A DNA stretch of 64,000 nucleotides from Dipteris shenzhenensis (lineage: Eukaryota; Polypodiophyta; Polypodiopsida; Gleicheniales). The notes below the pieces were generated by a model. The model saw nothing but the letters and a program-made list of their open reading frames with translations. It did no database searches and was not told where the DNA came from. The stretch lies in the NCBI GenBank assembly GCA_047967505.1, contig CM106539.1. The stretch is one strand, 5' to 3'. Positions 10,147 through 20,736 of the stretch are shown one piece after another (the first letter of the stretch is position 1; the number at the start of each line of letters is the position of its first letter). The translations under genes and the position numbers were made by a program.

Positions 10147-11816
10147 AAAACCCATCTAGTTATGTGTGTCCAATCCTCTCCTGAAGTGGGCATGCGAGAC
10201 TGTATGCATCTGATAGAAAAATTCTTCCAAGGCTCTTGTCCTAGGATAAGCCCTCTCACAACGAACTTGCAGAGTAAAGCTTTGCACTGTAGATCTGGGT
10301 CAATGATATTCAAACCCCCTTTGCTTGTGGGAAGAATCAAGGTCTCCCAAGCCACCCTGGCTGTAACATCAGTTGTGCCATCTAGACCACTCCATAAAAA
10401 GTTTCGTACAGGCCTCTTAAGCTGAGTGATACAATCCCTAAAGTGGCACCAACAAGAGCATACAAACCATGCTGTGGCTAGAAGAACCTGGTTAACCACC
10501 ACCACCCTGGTGGCCAAGTCAAGTTTGGCTGAGCTTCAAAAAAGGAGCTTTCTTATGATGCTTTCAAACACCGGAGCAAACCGTTGTGAGGGAGAGATGC
10601 CCACCCCAACTTGGCAGCCCAAATACCTGACGGCGAAGCTGCTCTGTACCCAAGTGAAGCCAATATCATCACCCCAATCCGGGGTGTCATCCTCGCAAAT
10701 CCAAAAACCATTGGATTTATGCCAATTAATGTGTGCACCTGCAGCCGTGCAAAACAAATCCAAGGCTGTCCGGAAGGAAGTGACTGCCCTAGGGGAGGCA
10801 TCCAAAAAAACAGCCGTGTCATCTGCCAACTCACTATCCAGGAGTTCTTCTTTCCGGTGGATAGGAAGCCTCAGCCCATAAATATCAGCTTGAGTTCTAA
10901 TGTAGATACTTATAGCTTCCGCCACAAACAGAAAAAGAAACGGGGCAAGAGGACATCCCTGGCGGATGGATCTGGAAATCTGAAACATGTCCCCTCTTAC
11001 CCCCGAATGAGCAACTGGCTATGGGCTGATCTGTAGAGAGAGGATACTCCTTTAATCCATGCATCTGAAAAACCAAAGCGAGATAGAGTACCCTCTAAGA
11101 AATCCAAGTCTACTCTGTCGTAAGCTTTCTCAAAGTCCAAGAGTAGAATGGCCAATCTCTGGCGGCTCTGCATGGCCCATTCTGAGGCCTCCCAAAATGA
11201 GAAAACATTATCAAAAATACTTTTGCCATGCACAAACCCTGTCTGCGTGTCATGAATCAAATCTGGAAGAAAAACCTGTAGCCGCAGACTAAAGGCTTTC
11301 GCCAAAATCTTGTAAAAAGTGCCGAAAAGAGTGATGGGTCTCCATTGAGACACAAGATTCCTATTACCCCCCTTTGGGATGAGATGAATGAGACCATCTG
11401 TGAGTGAGTCCGGCATCTCACCAGAGTCCCACACGCCCTACAGGGCTGATGTAATGTGATCACCAATATGCTCCCAAAAAGTAATAAAAACGGAAGGGTT
11501 AAGTCCATCTGAACCTGGGCACTTGCCCTTGTGAAGGGCAAGTAATGCAGTCTTGAATTCTGCATTGGTGAAAGGTGCATCCAGAGAAACATACATCTCA
11601 TCCTTCACCAATACAGGGATACACTGCCAAATAACCTCTCTGGCATCATAACTGGCCTGTGTGCCTGGATCTGCAATAAGAAGGGATGCAAAAAAATCTG
11701 AAGCTACATGCATGACAGCATCAGGATCTGACTGTAACACCCCGTCTGAGTCAAGAAGCTGCGAAACACTATCTCTACTATGTCTGGGCCCATGAGTAGA
11801 GAAAAAATGTTTGTTG
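10147..11816 (-). pseudogene. LINE A-1 reverse transcriptase region
   Basis: Minus-strand reading from 11740 gives the EN-RT linker and then RT: HKGKCPGSDGLNPSVF, LIHLIPKGGNRN, QWRPITLFGTFYKILAK, LLLDFEKAYDRVDLDF (motif A), ISRSIRQGCPLAPFLF, ELADDTAVFLDAS (motif C, here LADD), YLGCQVGV and VVVNQVLLATAWFVCSCW. Breaks near 11437, 10995 and 10520 shift the frame. This is the only A-family copy here that keeps the RT core, which is deleted in A-0 and A-2. Confidence 0.82.
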
Positions 11817-11830
11817 ATGCTGACACTCTT

Positions 11831-12430
11831 GATCGAGGGCTGATTTGAATTTCACATGGATTCTGATGGGTGTGTCAGTCAAATACCTAGAATGTCAGAT
11901 CGATTTGGCTCTGGATTCTTCGCAACAGTTTGCTCGTGTTGGAGAGGATTAGAAGGAAACTCCTTTTATGGAGTTCAACTAGACTAGACCTTGCAACCAG
12001 AGTGCTTGTTGTGAACCAAGTTTATTGGCCACAACATGGTATGTATGCTCCTGTTGGTGCACTTCCAAAGATTGCATCACACAACTCTTAAGGAGCGGAC
12101 TAGATAACACTACAAAAACTATTGCCAGAGTAGCTTGGGACACCTTGATTCTTTCCACACAGGAGTAGTCTAAACATCATAGATCCAGACTTACAATGTA
12201 GGGCCTTGCTTTGCAAGTTGTGGTTAGAGAACTTATGCCTAGGGATGAGTCTTGGAAAAATTTCTTCATTCACTATACTCAAACTCGCAGCCCCTCCTGA
12301 GGGGAAGATTGGATGGACAGCATCAAATGAATCTTCACCTTAGCCTGTCTCAAGTCTCCTCCCTCCTTGCTTATGGTTGCGATTTTAAAGGATGGACCGC
12401 TTCAAAAGTACCTTTCGGAGAGTTTGTCTC
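11831..12430 (+). mobile_element. LINE A-0, right part (RT thumb remnant)
   Basis: Continues A-0 across the A-1 insertion. The degenerate translation gives TLDRGL.., a copy of RYLGCQ/IRRKL near 11930-11970, VVNQV near 12010 and SLLMVAILKGW near 12360-12395, in the order seen in A-2 at 21.9-22.6 kb. Stops and shifts occur every 50-100 bases. Similarity fades near 12430, where a copia fragment of opposite orientation begins. Confidence 0.7.
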
Positions 12431-13056
12431 TCTTTTGCAAAATCATAGAGCCCTTCTAAATTTCCAACTCTCAAAACCAAAGGTGGTTTGATAACCAGCA
12501 TCATTTAAATGACCCATTGAAATCAGACTCTTTGTCTGCTTAGGCACATGTCTCACATTTTTCAAAACAAATGCACCCATTTGCAAAAAAAAATTTATGT
12601 CACCTGCTCTCACTATGTCATATGCATAGTTATTTCCAAGATGAACAAAACCTGTCTTTTCACTATCATAAGTGAAGAATCATTCCCTATGGAAAGTAAC
12701 ATGGAATGAAACACCAGAATCCAAAATCCAATCCTGAGAATATGCATCATCTGAAGTAATAAGCAACTTTACAACTAGACTAGACATGAAGAGAATGTCA
12801 TTGTCACTATTATCAGCGATGACTGTATTGATCTCCTTGATCTTACTTTTTCTTTGTGCTCCCTGGGACTCTCTTCTTTCTTATTTGCACACCAAATTGC
12901 ATTCTTTTACTTATCATTTTGATATCTTTTTAGCTTGTAGCAATGCCTTCTCATGTGGCTCCTCTTGCCACAGTTGTAACACTCAATGCTACAAGACTTC
13001 CCTCTTTCTTGGGACTTCCTTCTTACTTATGCCATTGCCAATCCCCGACGGTCCTT
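12430..13056 (-). mobile_element. Ty1/copia fragment (gag knuckle and protease)
   Basis: The minus strand encodes a CCHC zinc knuckle CYNCGKRSHMRRHC (near 12940-12980), a linker, and a copia protease region with WILDSGVSFHVTFHREW near 12690-12735 (the DSG is the catalytic aspartate motif), HLGNNYAYDIV and KNVRHVPKQTKSLISMGHL. This is the usual N-terminal half of a copia polyprotein. Both ends are truncated: the start of gag, integrase, RT and both LTRs are missing. It lies between A-0 and gypsy D with no visible target duplication. Confidence 0.8.
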
Positions 13057-13058
13057 TT

Positions 13059-14064
13059 TAAAACATAGATATGGATTTCGTGGAGCCACTTCCAACAGCT
13101 GCTTTAGTAAATATTGTATGCTTATTCCCAGCAAACAAACGGCCAACATTGAAGATGTAGCTCGTTTGTTTATCAAGTATTGGTATCCCATTAGAGGGTT
13201 GCCAAAGACCATCACTTCCGACAAGGACTCCAAGTTTACATTTAACTTTTGGTGAGTCTTGTTTGATAATTTTGATACTAAGCTGCAGATGTCTAGCGCT
13301 TTCCATCCGCAATCAAACGATGATACAAAAAAGTACAATGATATGGCGTTTGATATTTTGAAAGCATATTGTCATGATTCTTAGGAAAAGTGAGAGCACT
13401 TTCTTCCAGTTGTGCAGGCCATTTTGAACAATACATATTCTTCGAGTATTAGTCGCACTCCTTATGAGGCGGCAGTTGGACGGCGGTTTACATCACTCCT
13501 CACCCGAATGGTGTCTCCATTTCTTGAAGCCAACAAAACCACCGAATCAATGGCAGAGATTACGAAGTCCGTTAAAAGCCGCATCGCCAAAGCTCAAGCA
13601 TCGTATGCGCGCCAGGCTAACAAAGCCAAATGAGATGTCTAATATAAAGCAGAGCAATGGGTGTATTTTTGCATTATCAAGTAAAGATTGAAGCACGTGG
13701 GCAAGCGATGCCCTTCTTCAAGAGCTTTGGACCCTTTCCTATTATTTAAAAGATCAACGATGTCTCAATGAAGTTACGCCTTCAAAACAATTAGACTATG
13801 CACTATGTTTCATGTGGCTTGAATGAAGCCATATTTTGGACCTCCTCTTTCAGACATTTCCGACTAGCAACAACCTGAGGTTCTTGATGAAGCTGAAGTT
13901 TTGCAACCAGAACAAATCCTTCTTCATAAATTCAACCATGGGTGTCAAGACGCAAGATCCGAGAGTTTTACACCAAGTTCCGTGATCAAGGTATCCATGA
14001 AGCAGTGTGATTGGACGAAGATTTTTTCCAGGAGTTTCCCCAAATATTGAAGGACTACTTGGAA
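13059..14064 (+). mobile_element. Ty3/gypsy element D, integrase to chromodomain part
   Basis: 5'-truncated gypsy internal region of a family different from B. Integrase core motifs are TANIEDVARLFIKYWYP (13143-13190), LPKTITSDKDSKF near 13200-13240 and AFHPQSNDDTKKYN near 13300, followed by NNTYSSSISRTPYEAAVGRR near 13426. A chromodomain-like region with PEQILLHK follows near 13905 and CDWTKIFSRSFP near 14010. Stops at 13253 and 13382 and later shifts make it dead. B3 is inserted at 14064; D resumes at 19709. Confidence 0.8.
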
Positions 14065-14531
14065 TATCAAATGACTCCATCTCTTGATCACGAACCTCTA
14101 TTCCTACGTTGAACAGATCATGGGCGATGGCACTCAATTGTTCCACCCAGCCTACTCTCGTGGATCACAAATTTTCGAATTCAATTCGTTCCATTGTTTT
14201 TCCATGCTTATCCACAAGACACTCATTCCCCTAGATAGTTCTCCTTGCCAAATGTCATCATTTTAGCCTCTCCACTTGGTGCACCTTTTTACCCCCCTCT
14301 TGGGCACATTTAACACCACTTGCCCCTTGGCATTATTGCACATTTAGGTGCACCTAGGCCTTAGCACTCAGAACTACCTAGTCAATGCCATATCACCCTC
14401 ACCTAGGACCTTGGCAGTTACTTCTCTTGAGCATTTCAATTAGGCACATTAACTATTACAAAAGTTTATCATTTAAGAGAAAATGCCCACCAATCTTTCC
14501 GAGGTCATGCTATCTCGGCTAGAGCATAACA
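14065..14531 (-). repeat. B3 left (3') LTR, 467 bp
   Basis: On the element strand it begins TGTTATGCTCTAGC and ends TTTGATA. It is about 4% different from the right LTR. The right copy lacks about 30 bp present here near 14495-14520, and 12 bp near 14400. Confidence 0.88.
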
Positions 14532-15363
14532 TTCCTTCCCTCTTCAAGCATCAGCGTCCTCGATGATGAAATCTGGAAACACTCTCCGTAACTGGTATAC
14601 GGATTCCCAGGTAGCTTCCGATAGAGCCTGACCATGCCATGCAACCAACACCGTCGATATCTTCCGATTTCGTATTTGCATTGTTCCTCAGTCCAGGATT
14701 CTTGTTGGCTTGCACCTTGCAATATCCTCTATCTCCTGAAACAAAACCACACCTTCGATTAGTGAGTCACCTGTATGCACCTTACACCCCTGTGGCAATT
14801 CTAATTTATAGGCTACACTGCCTATTCTCTTTAGAATTAACCACGGCCCACAGTATCAAGGTGATAACTTAGCACACTCTCCTGAAGTCAACGACTTCGA
14901 GTGCGAAGAAACTCTGAGAAAAACTTTTTCTCCTTCCTTAAATACTCTTATAGACCGATTTTCATCCGCATACACCTTGGCTCTATCCATAGCCTGGCGG
15001 ATATTAGCTCTCGCAAGTGCTAGCATCTCCCGCATCTGAACTACAAAGTTCGCGGCACTAGGCACTTTCTGAGCTACTCCAACTATAGTCGGATTGGCTA
15101 GTCTATAACCATAGTTCAGCTCAAACGGACTGAACCCGGTAGAGCAATGTTTTCTATCATTGTAGGCAAACTCCAACAATGGCAACCACTTGTCCCACGC
15201 ATGTTGCCTCAATGACACATATGCCCTCAGCAGATCCTCCAAAATCTGGTTGACTCTCTCCGTCTAACCATCCGTCTCAGGATGGTCCCCACTACTCATT
15301 CCCAACTCAGTCCTTAGTGTCTCAAATACCGCCGTCCAAAAATGACCGGTAAATCTGACATCT
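14532..15363 (-). pseudogene. B3 integrase C-terminal part and chromodomain-like tail
   Basis: Minus-strand reading begins SDVRFTGHFWTAVFETL near 15360 and runs through SSGDHPETDG (near 15290), MEDLLRAYVSLRQHAWDKWL, the GPY-like region near 14870, and the tail near 14540-14700. An in-frame stop after PETDG and further stops interrupt it. Its upstream partner (integrase N-half) is present but inverted at 15364-16353. The purine tract lies at 14532-14547 next to the LTR. Confidence 0.75.
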
Positions 15364-16353
15364 GTTCCTAGAAACCGATGCAAGTGGCATTGCGGTAGGT
15401 GCAGTCCTCCTTCAAGAGGGAAGGCCAGTAGCCTTTGAAAGCCAGAAGCTTTCTCCCTCTCAAAGGAATTGGCCAACTCATGAATTGGAGTTGTATGCTG
15501 TTATCCATGCTTTGAAAACATGGAGGCATTATTTGTATGGTTCAGAGTTTTATGTGGATGTGGATCATGATACTCTGAAACATTTTTGTAAACAGCCTGA
15601 CTTGAGGAGCCGCCAAGCTAGGTGGGTAGAGCTCATGTAGGAGTTTAATCTAACGATTCGATACCGAAGAGGAAAAGACAATAAGGTTGCTGATGTGTTG
15701 TCTCGCATTATGCACAACCTGAGTTTCACGGTATTAGAGAGTGCTCTAATGACTGTGATAAGAGAAACTCAAAAGTTGGACGAGTTTGTCCAGAGCTTGT
15801 GGCCTAAAGCTCATGTGTTAAAACCCGGGGAAAATGAAAAGGATGACCTCGCATCCAGAAAAGACCAAACTTATGCAAGATATATCATCAAGCATGGTAT
15901 GCTAGTTAGAAATGGCAAGGTGGTAGTACCTAGTCAGAATGATCTCAGGCAGAGAGTCATTCAACAATTCCATGATAGCCCGTGTGCGGCACACCCAGGA
16001 GTCGAGAAGACATATGATCTCGTGAAGCGAGATTTCTTTTGGCCAAAGATGAAAAAGCATATTCATGAATATGTGACACGGTGTTTCTCGTGTCAAGTAA
16101 GTAAGGCCGAGCAGGTGAAGCCACCCGGACTTTTACAGCCTTTGGAAATACCACTAACTGGGAGAGTATTTCCATGGACTTTATAGTGGGACTGCCTACG
16201 ACACAAGGAGGGTATGATTCTATCCTTGTGGTGGTTGATCGTCTAACCAAGATTGCTCACTTCATTCCCACTAGAGAGTCTGTTAGTGCCCCGCAAGTGG
16301 CAGATTTGTTCATTAGACATATATTTCGTCTACATGGATTGCCTAGATCCATA
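15364..16353 (+). pseudogene. B3 inverted segment: RNase H to integrase core
   Basis: This block reads on the plus strand although the element is on the minus strand. It starts at the RNase H motif LETDASG (near 15369), passes KVADVLSRIMHN near 15690 and the integrase zinc region HDSPCAAHPGVEKTYD near 15970, then MDFIVGLPTTQGGYDS near 16174, and ends at HGLPRSI near 16350. Its two ends correspond exactly to the two missing points in the minus-strand flanks. It is therefore an in-place inversion with loss of only about 10-15 bp at each breakpoint, not a second element. Confidence 0.82.
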
Positions 16354-17460
16354 TCTAGGGATCAACTATTTTTAACACCGGTCTTGAGACCACAGCTTGT
16401 TTTATGGTGTTAAAACTTTCTTGTTGATTCTGTCCCCAAATAAAAGATACTTTATCTGAGGTCAGATCAGTCAATGGCGATACTATTCCGAAATATCCTT
16501 TGATATATCTTCTATAAAACTGGACAAATCCCAAGAATGATCGGAAACGCGGTCAGAGACTCTGAGGGATTGGCCAAGTTAGTATCGCAGCCACTTTCTT
16601 CGGATCCATTTCTACCCCCTATGGAGTAATTATGAACCCTAAATATTCAAGCCTAACCATACACAGTATAGTTTTCTTCTTATTCACATAAAGACTGGCT
16701 TTCTTCAAAGTACTGAACACTATTCTTAAGTGTTCACGATGCTCAGTAATACTTTAATTGAATAAGATTTCCATCACGGAAACCAACGGTCCCTGAGGTA
16801 TATCTTTTTCACCTCGCAAGACATAAAGCACATCATTTATCTTGAATTGATAGACATGCTTTTTCCAATCAATGGCTGGATTCTTCTTAGAATGCCATGT
16901 CATACCCAGGGCTATATCTGCATGAGCAAGCTTGGTCATTTCAAAATCAAGCTTCTCAACTTAGTCCTGAACTCGAAGCTCCAACTGGGTAACCCTTTTG
17001 TCCCATACTACAGTTGAACTTCTATCTGCCATTCTGACTGTATACGCATAGTCAGATGGGCTTGTTTTTAACTTCAACCTCTTCACGAGCTTGGAGTTAA
17101 TCACATTGCGAGTTGACGCCGAGTCAAACAACACAATGACATCATGATTGGCCACTTGCCCTTTCATTTGAATTAACTCCGTATCATTAAAGGCCGTATA
17201 CCCCGTTGCTACGGGCTTAGATAGGATGTTATCAGGTGTACTCATCACTAACTTAGCAATAGATACACATAACAAACAAGGTACTAACCTCTGAGAAGGT
17301 CCCGGCAATTGCATCTGCATATGTTCCGCATTGGGACTCTCCTGCATTTCCAAATCGCATTCAGATATTATCATATTAGTCGTGCGACGGTCTTTATTCA
17401 AGGACAATCCTTTCACTGATGTCGCTGAATACAGCCGAAGCACAATCCTTCTTTTCTAGC
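16354..17460 (-). pseudogene. B3 protease and truncated RT
   Basis: From 17443 the minus strand encodes the nucleocapsid-protease linker and the protease (VIVLFDSASTRNVINSKL near 17100-17155), then YAYTVRMADRSSTVVWDKR. Near 16755 the reading changes from the post-protease VLRGEKDIPQGPLVSVMEI directly to the end of RT (16354-16745), so the RT catalytic core is gone. The post-protease stretch at 16760-16940 is better preserved here than in B1 or B2. Confidence 0.78.
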
Positions 17461-17463
17461 TTT

Positions 17464-18497
17464 CTATTTTTGTTCAGGGGTCAACGAGGACTTTGACCAA
17501 GCTCGGGCTGCCATTGGAGTTATTTTCCTTTTCACCCCAACGGTGGTACTTGTTTTTACTGGTCCCTCAACCAGCTTCACGTGCTTGGTTTGGCCACTTG
17601 GCTGCGAGACACTTGTCTTTGAAATCCATTTCCTCTGAAATGCCCCTTTTTTTTTTGTACTCATATTGAGTCCCTGCCTGCATAAATCCACCAGATCTGC
17701 CCCTGGCATCCTCATAGTTCAGGGCTACTGCAATAGATTCATCTAATGTAGTCACATATTTAGCACGAACTTTCATTTTGATCTTGTCATTCAATCCATA
17801 GATATAGTCTTTTAACTGAACCGACATAGGGAGAGGGTCTGTTATTTTCATGACACATTCCCTGAATTTGTTAGTGTACTCTGCCACTGACACACTCCTC
17901 TGATGAAGATTTCCTATAAGCATCCCAAGCTCGGGAGTCTTCATCAGGTGGGAGAAAGTATTTCTTGAATTCAGCTTTAAACTCTTCCGAGGTGGTTGGA
18001 GCAACTTGATACTTCTGTTGCTTTATCCACCATCTATCTGCTGCCTCAATAAACAGGTGTGTGGCCTCACGAATTTTCTTTAGATCAGATCTAATTTCAC
18101 AAATCGCGAAGGCTTCTTCCCACTTGTGTAAACAAACCTCGATCACATCAGAGCTGCGCTCAGTCATCCAACCAACGTACTTCTCCGGTCTATAATTAGC
18201 AATGTTAGGCACTTTAACCCTTGCGCGCTCTAATGAATGCATACTGGGCTCTGGCTCTGCTGGAGCTTTGCCCTTATCAATTCTAGATGGTCTAGCCTAC
18301 AAGGCTTGTACCATCTCCCGAATCTCATTCTGACCAGCATTCACTTGAAGCTGCTGGTTCATAATCTGCTGTAAAGCATCTTCTAATATCGAAATCCTAC
18401 CGATCAAAGTAGCTGCTGCATGATGTGACATCTGTTGTGTAGACTGCACTCTAGACTCACTAGGATTCACCCTAGAATTCTGCCCTTCTGCCTCCAT
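17464..18497 (-). pseudogene. B3 gag remnant
   Basis: Starts with MEAEGQNSRVNPSESRVQ at 18497, then a coiled-coil-like SILEDALQQIMNQQLQ. The capsid segment VCLHKWEEAFAICEIRSDLKK lies near 18060-18150, with EYTNKFRECVMKITDPLP near 17820-17890. Frame changes occur near 18297, 17900 and 17650. It keeps the capsid C-terminal part that B1 has lost. Confidence 0.78.
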
Positions 18498-19280
18498 AGT
18501 TTCACAATGGAAGATGGTTCTTTTTTTCTGTCTTTTCTAGAACCCAAATAAAAAATACATATACCCTTCTTTTCTATTCTGCTCTCCTGTTTTTCTCTTT
18601 CTCCTGCGTCCTAAACTCTCAGTTATAAAACACTCTGAACGTCCCTTTTTGCGGTGCAGAAATAACAGGACCATATGAAAAAAAAACTGTATGGAAAGAA
18701 GGGGCTCCCTGATTTCTCCTAGAAATCTCGATTGGTCCTCTTTTCATCCATCGTTAAAGATACCAAAGCGCTTCTAATGCGCGTCGGTTCACCTGCACCT
18801 TTCTGGACTCTCTAAATAGTTTGTCATAGTAACGCTTTGCTAGTCTTTATTCCCATGAGGATTCCGAATCGTCTTCTTCGGAACGAATGAACCTGTATGT
18901 TTCTCGAAGAGTGTCCTAGTCTGTCTTCAATGGCTGCCTTTGGTCTCCTACTACTGTGGAAGCATTATAACGGAGTACATAATCATGCATAAACTTCTTA
19001 TGTCGATCATATGCATTGAGTCCCATCAAATGACTCGCATAATGCCGTTTCCGTTCTTCTGGATCGACGCACCTTTGCTGTAGGAGCGTGATCCTATGCC
19101 TACGCAAACGAACGTCCACATAACCTCTGCGCTCCACCTGCTACCAGCCGCTGCCTTACGTGACCCCAAAGTCCAGCCACAGACAGTCAACACCAAACAA
19201 AATTGCCCGTCCACCTGGTCCCTTCACGCACAGCCTCTGTCACTTGTCCCTTACCCTCTCAAAAAGGCTCCGATACCAAC
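18498..19280 (-). other. B3 leader and primer binding site
   Basis: No coding sequence is supported here. The PBS is at 19266-19278, reading TGGTATCGGAGCC on the element strand, an initiator-Met variant, two bases inside the right LTR. The paired TTCCCTA hairpins of B1 and B2 leaders were not seen. Confidence 0.6.
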
Positions 19281-19703
19281 TATCAAATGACTCCATCTCT
19301 TGATCACGAACCTCTATTCCTACGTTGAACAGATCACGGGCGATGGCACTCAATTGTTCCACCCAGCCTACTCTCGTGGATCACAGATTTTCGAATTCAA
19401 TTCGTTCCATTGTTTTTCCATGCTTATCCACGAGACCCTCAGTTCCCTAGATAGTTCTCCTTGCCAAATGTCATCATTTTAACCTCTCCACTTGGTGCAC
19501 CTTTTTACCCTCCTCTTGGGCACATTTAAGACCACTTGCCCCTTGGCATTATTGCACATTTAGGTGCACCTAGGCCTTAGCACTCAGAAGTACCTAGTCA
19601 ATGCCATATCACCCTCACCTAAGTTACTTCTCTTGACCATTTCAATTACACCATTAACTATTACAAAAGTTGGTCATCTAAGAGAAAATGCTAGAGCATA
19701 ACA
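19281..19703 (-). repeat. B3 right (5') LTR, 423 bp
   Basis: Aligns with 14065-14531 along its whole length apart from two short deletions. It is followed by TGGAA at 19704-19708, the second target-duplication copy, after which gypsy D resumes. Confidence 0.88.
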
Positions 19704-19708
19704 TGGAA

Positions 19709-20505
19709 GCAATGAACCTACCTCTAAGTTAAGGAGGGAATGTCACATGCACCCCTGCACTTGGGTGCAAAGTGACACACTGGCTACATTGACAAGTGCG
19801 TAATAGTTTCCTAATAGGAGATTCTATCGTATGTTGTGACAAATTGTGAGGCACAAGCTACAAAAGAATCTGTCAGCCTTAGGTCAAGTCGGAAGATCAG
19901 TTCTTGTTCACTAGTACCCACTGGAGAACTGTATGGTAGTGTTTTTGTCTTTGGTTTAGGGATAGGTTTAGGTCCAGCCTAGGATAGGAGTCCTTTTGGG
20001 CCCCCTCAGAGCTGGAACAAGTGGAGAATGGTAGGGGAAGGACTACTTTTATGGGCTACCTTGCACCTCTCCCTAGGTTGTCAATTATGGGGCCTAGGGC
20101 TGCCTTTATGGGGCCAAGGGACCAAGCAACCATCCCCAAAATCCCTATAAATAGGGGGCATCTAGGCCCTCTTTCCTCATTCAGTACCCTCAGAACTCCA
20201 GCCTCCTACAGCTCCTCCTCAACCCCCTTTGAACGGCCTGACACTCACCCCCAGTGGCCCTGTGACCAACTTTAACCTTTGACATCAGTTCAGCCCTCTG
20301 GGAAGGTGTTCCCGCAACGCATCAAACGGGAGCCGAGACAACGGTGTTTGTGCTCTCTCGAAGAGTGTTATTTGTATTTCTCAGTTCTCCAAGAATAAAC
20401 CAAATTCTCCCCGGATTGACCCTCAATGGGTATAGGGACCCAATCGGTTGTCGACTCTACTCTCTCTCTACCCTCATATCCTTTCTCTCTCTATGTTGTA
20501 CACTG
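19709..20505 (+). mobile_element. Ty3/gypsy element D, 3' end and 3' LTR
   Basis: After B3, D continues with the last chromodomain residues and a purine tract AAGGAGGGAA (19731-19740). An LTR then starts TGTCACATGCACCCC at 19741. Its end is not fixed because no partner LTR is present; TGTTGTACA near 20502 is the best candidate. The length of about 760 bp, the TATA box at 20146 and the CT-rich 3' part all fit an LTR. LINE A-2 sits 20 bp beyond. Confidence 0.65.
20146..20153 (+). promoter_or_regulatory. TATA box of the element D LTR
   Basis: TATAAATA in CCCTATAAATAGGGGG, about 400 bp into the LTR. This is a good match to plant pol II TATA boxes and is where LTR transcription would be expected to start. 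Activity is inferred only. Confidence 0.55.
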
Positions 20506-20736
20506 CTAATTGCTCGCTAAAGGTTTTTTTTTTCCAAGAAACAGACTTCTATTAAGTAAGAGAAAAAACCCGTGAGAGCAAGCTCAAAGCGGAATACATC
20601 ATGAAATCATAAGAATAAATTAAAAAACCCCCTCAAAGTGCCACCTCAACTCTGTAGTAGTCTCAGAGAAGAAAGGAGAATCCTTCCATTCCCTGAAGAA
20701 ATAAGACCTCCTAGCTGAGGCTGCACGGGAGTCTTC

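Larger units (their letters stand above)
2461..11820 (-). mobile_element. LINE A-1, 5'-truncated, inserted in A-0 and itself interrupted twice
   Basis: The 3' end is the T-run at 2461-2469 on the plus strand (poly(A) on the element strand). The 5' end is at 11820, inside the endonuclease-RT linker. TGACACTCTT flanks the element at 2451-2460 and 11821-11830 as a perfect 10-bp target duplication; allowing two mismatches it extends to 15 bp. Two later insertions split it: gypsy element B1 (4072-9579) and a hAT-like MITE (9604-10138). The A-1 pieces are 2461-4071, 9585-9603 and 10139-11820. They read in order against the uninterrupted A-2. Confidence 0.85.
14065..19703 (-). mobile_element. Ty3/gypsy LTR retrotransposon B3 with internal inversion
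   Basis: LTRs at 14065-14531 and 19281-19703 are flanked by target duplication TGGAA (14060-14064 and 19704-19708). The element is on the minus strand: PBS at 19266-19278, gag 18497-17464, protease about 17443-16961, then RT remnant, integrase C-terminus and purine tract beside the left LTR. It is related to B1 and B2 in protein sequence, but its LTR differs. Most of RT is deleted near 16755, and 15364-16353 (RNase H to mid-integrase) is inverted relative to the rest. Confidence 0.9.

Noticed and set aside
10144-11292. Plus-strand frames of 77-151 codons
   Set aside because: Shadows of the minus-strand A-1 reverse transcriptase; no motifs.
15364-16353. A second gypsy element inserted in B3
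   Set aside because: There are no LTRs or target duplication at its ends. The block fills exactly the gap in the minus-strand element, so it is an inversion.
19741-20505. Solo LTR
   Set aside because: A purine tract and chromodomain end of element D precede it directly, so it is the 3' LTR of D rather than a solo LTR.
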